A stretch of 64,000 nt of DNA from Ichthyophis bannanicus (lineage: Eukaryota; Chordata; Amphibia; Gymnophiona; Ichthyophiidae), in contig CM066033.1 in the NCBI GenBank assembly GCA_033557465.1, positions 13,269,080 through 13,333,079 on the forward strand, in the 5' to 3' direction. The notes beneath the pieces were generated by a model that did no database searches, was not told the origin of the DNA, and saw only the letters and a program-made list of their open reading frames with translations. Position 1 is the first letter of the stretch. Each line of letters starts with the position of its first letter. The position numbers and the translations under genes are program-made. This document shows, one piece after another, positions 62,775 through 64,000 of this stretch.

Positions 62775-63115
62775 CACCACCTAAGAATCACTGCCCTTTT
62801 GCAGCACATACTCACAAGGTATCAAGTATTCAAAACGGATTCATCATTTATTGAGCAATTCAACAATGTTATAGGAATGTTATAGGAATTTTTACCTCAT
62901 GTATAGGAATTTTTTACCTCATGTATATAGCATATTCCATGTAAATAGTTCATGTATATAGTTCAGCCCCTGTTATCCAAGTTTATATTCCTGTTCGATG
63001 TAAAACCAAACAGAATGTGTGTATTGGTCACTTTGTTATACTGTAAACCGCGCTGATGCCGAATAGTGCGGTATATAAGCAACTGTAATAAATAAATAAA
63101 TAAATAAATAATAAA

Positions 63116-64000
63116 TACTGATACTAAAATAAAACTCATCCTAATAAACATTCGATCCATACGAAACAAAATACCAATAATCAATGACATAATAAAAGAC
63201 ACAGACCCAGACATTATCTGCATTACTGAGACATGGCTCACACCCACAGACAATATACTACTAAACCAGCTAACTACAAATCAATATGATATATTCAACT
63301 GTCATCGGGATGTAAAAAGAGGAGGTGGCGCTCTAATACTCACTAAAAAAAACCTACAATACACCCTAACAAACTTAAATAATATAGACGGAATGGACGT
63401 TATCAATATAGAAAATAGAACCCTTGCACTCACCCTCATATATAGACCCCCATCAACTGATCAAAAAAACCTCACTCCCATCCTTGAACTCGCATGCACA
63501 GCATCTAAAAGAAAACCACTCATACTTCTAGGTGACCTGAACCTCCCATCACTGAACCATTCCCAATCGGACAACTTCATGGATGCTATGACACAAATGG
63601 GTTATACACAGATAATACATGCCCCCACACACAAAAAAGGCAACACATTTATTTTATTTAGCTGTATTTATATTGTATTGTATTAGACCTCATCTTCCTC
63701 CCTTACACGATTAATAGTCACCAACTACATACCCCGCTAACTATAACCGAAGTACCATGGTCCGACCATCACCTTATAACACTACACCTCTCAGCACAAG
63801 TACCATTAAATACCGCACACACAATACCGCATACATCACGATTCGCACACTTCGACAAAAATGCATTCATTGACAAAGTATTACCCATACTCAATACAAA
63901 CTCAACAGACATCAATTCAACTGTAACACACTGGAATTTAACAGTCCAAAAAGCAGCTGCCCCCACACAAATCATGCATAGACAAATAAAAAAAACGGAA
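63116..64000 (+). pseudogene. Second L2: AP-like endonuclease, runs off the window
   Basis: Starts directly after the tail of the previous L2. Frames read KLILINIRSIRNKIPIINDI, DPDIICITETWLTPTDN (TETW), HRDVKRGGGALILTKKNL, LALTLIYRPPSTDQKN, KPLILLGDLNLPSLNHSQSD (GDLN in place of GDFN), GYTQIIHAPTHKKGNT, a ~40-bp AT-rich interruption (about 63650-63690), then DLIFL and TEVPWSDHHLITLHL (SDH motif). The RT would follow beyond 64000. The interruption breaks the frame. Confidence 0.82.

Larger units (their letters stand above)
59925..63115 (+). mobile_element. L2 LINE lacking the endonuclease, with intact RT frame
   Basis: Leader with repeated ATACTGTTGCCAGTAGC-type motifs (59925-60290), a short AT/CA-rich stretch (60290-60625), a 715-codon open frame (60627-62774) and the L2 3' end TGTAAACCGCGCTGATGCCG with an AATAAATAAATA tail to about 63115. 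The endonuclease found in the copy at 43238 is absent. Confidence 0.85.

Noticed and set aside
1..64000. CRISPR arrays, bacterial operons or phage systems
   Set aside because: Introns, vertebrate LINEs and KRAB exons show a vertebrate nuclear genome. The regular repeats found are minisatellites.

Overview
This window looks like nuclear DNA of a vertebrate with a large, transposon-rich genome. The mix of CR1 and L2 LINEs, R4-like and Penelope-like elements, several DIRS-type tyrosine-recombinase retrotransposons, hAT and PIF/Harbinger DNA elements and a KRAB/C2H2 zinc-finger locus fits an amphibian. A caecilian is my best guess, but that is inference. There are no bacterial-style operons, rRNA genes, intact tRNA genes or CRISPR arrays.

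Host genes. A decayed C2H2 zinc-finger array occupies the first ~360 bases, and debris of it is mixed with R4-like LINE tails in ~1.0-1.1 kb units up to ~3.8 kb. A plus-strand KRAB zinc-finger gene can be followed through six coding exons: 26394-26441, 28661-28787, 29386-29499, 29661-29774, 37764-37892 and 56561-56668. All splice sites are canonical and all phases match (about 213 codons). It encodes a 127-nt KRAB A-box exon, three B-box-like exons and an acidic linker exon. Its zinc-finger exon is not in the window.

Mobile elements, left to right. DIRS element 1 (4215-8605) is almost complete. A fold-back element follows (10551-10996), then coding LTR 'A' (11567-12976), a minus-strand CR1 (13244-15640) split by solo LTR 'D' (14234-15180), a plus-strand CR1 with a 539-codon open RT (16200-19302), an old L2 (22085-23730) holding a 128-bp PIF/Harbinger palindrome, and a pyrimidine-rich minisatellite (24390-25345). 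Intron 4 carries a minus-strand CR1 with ORF1, endonuclease and part of the RT (31496-33700). Intron 5 carries a nested stack inside DIRS element 3 (about 39055-56365): a 149-bp minisatellite, a Penelope-like element (40763-43092) holding coding LTR 'B' (41127-42604), an L2 (43238-47099), and DIRS element 2 (47100-52390) holding a CR1 tail and coding LTR 'C' (49088-51512). After exon 6 come CR1 tails, a MIR-like SINE, a hAT transposase relic (57846-59930), an L2 with a 715-codon open RT (60627-62774) and the endonuclease end of another L2 running off the window.

The most unusual observation is a family of LTR-like elements (A, B and C; about 1.41, 1.48 and ~1.5 kb). They begin TGT, end ACA and have exact 4-bp target duplications. 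In each, the first TGT codon opens a ~300-355-codon reading frame in the sense direction. The proteins are highly divergent but share a short C-terminal motif. In copy B the frame runs through a TATA box and GC boxes. This suggests a retroelement whose last gene runs into, or lies within, its LTR.
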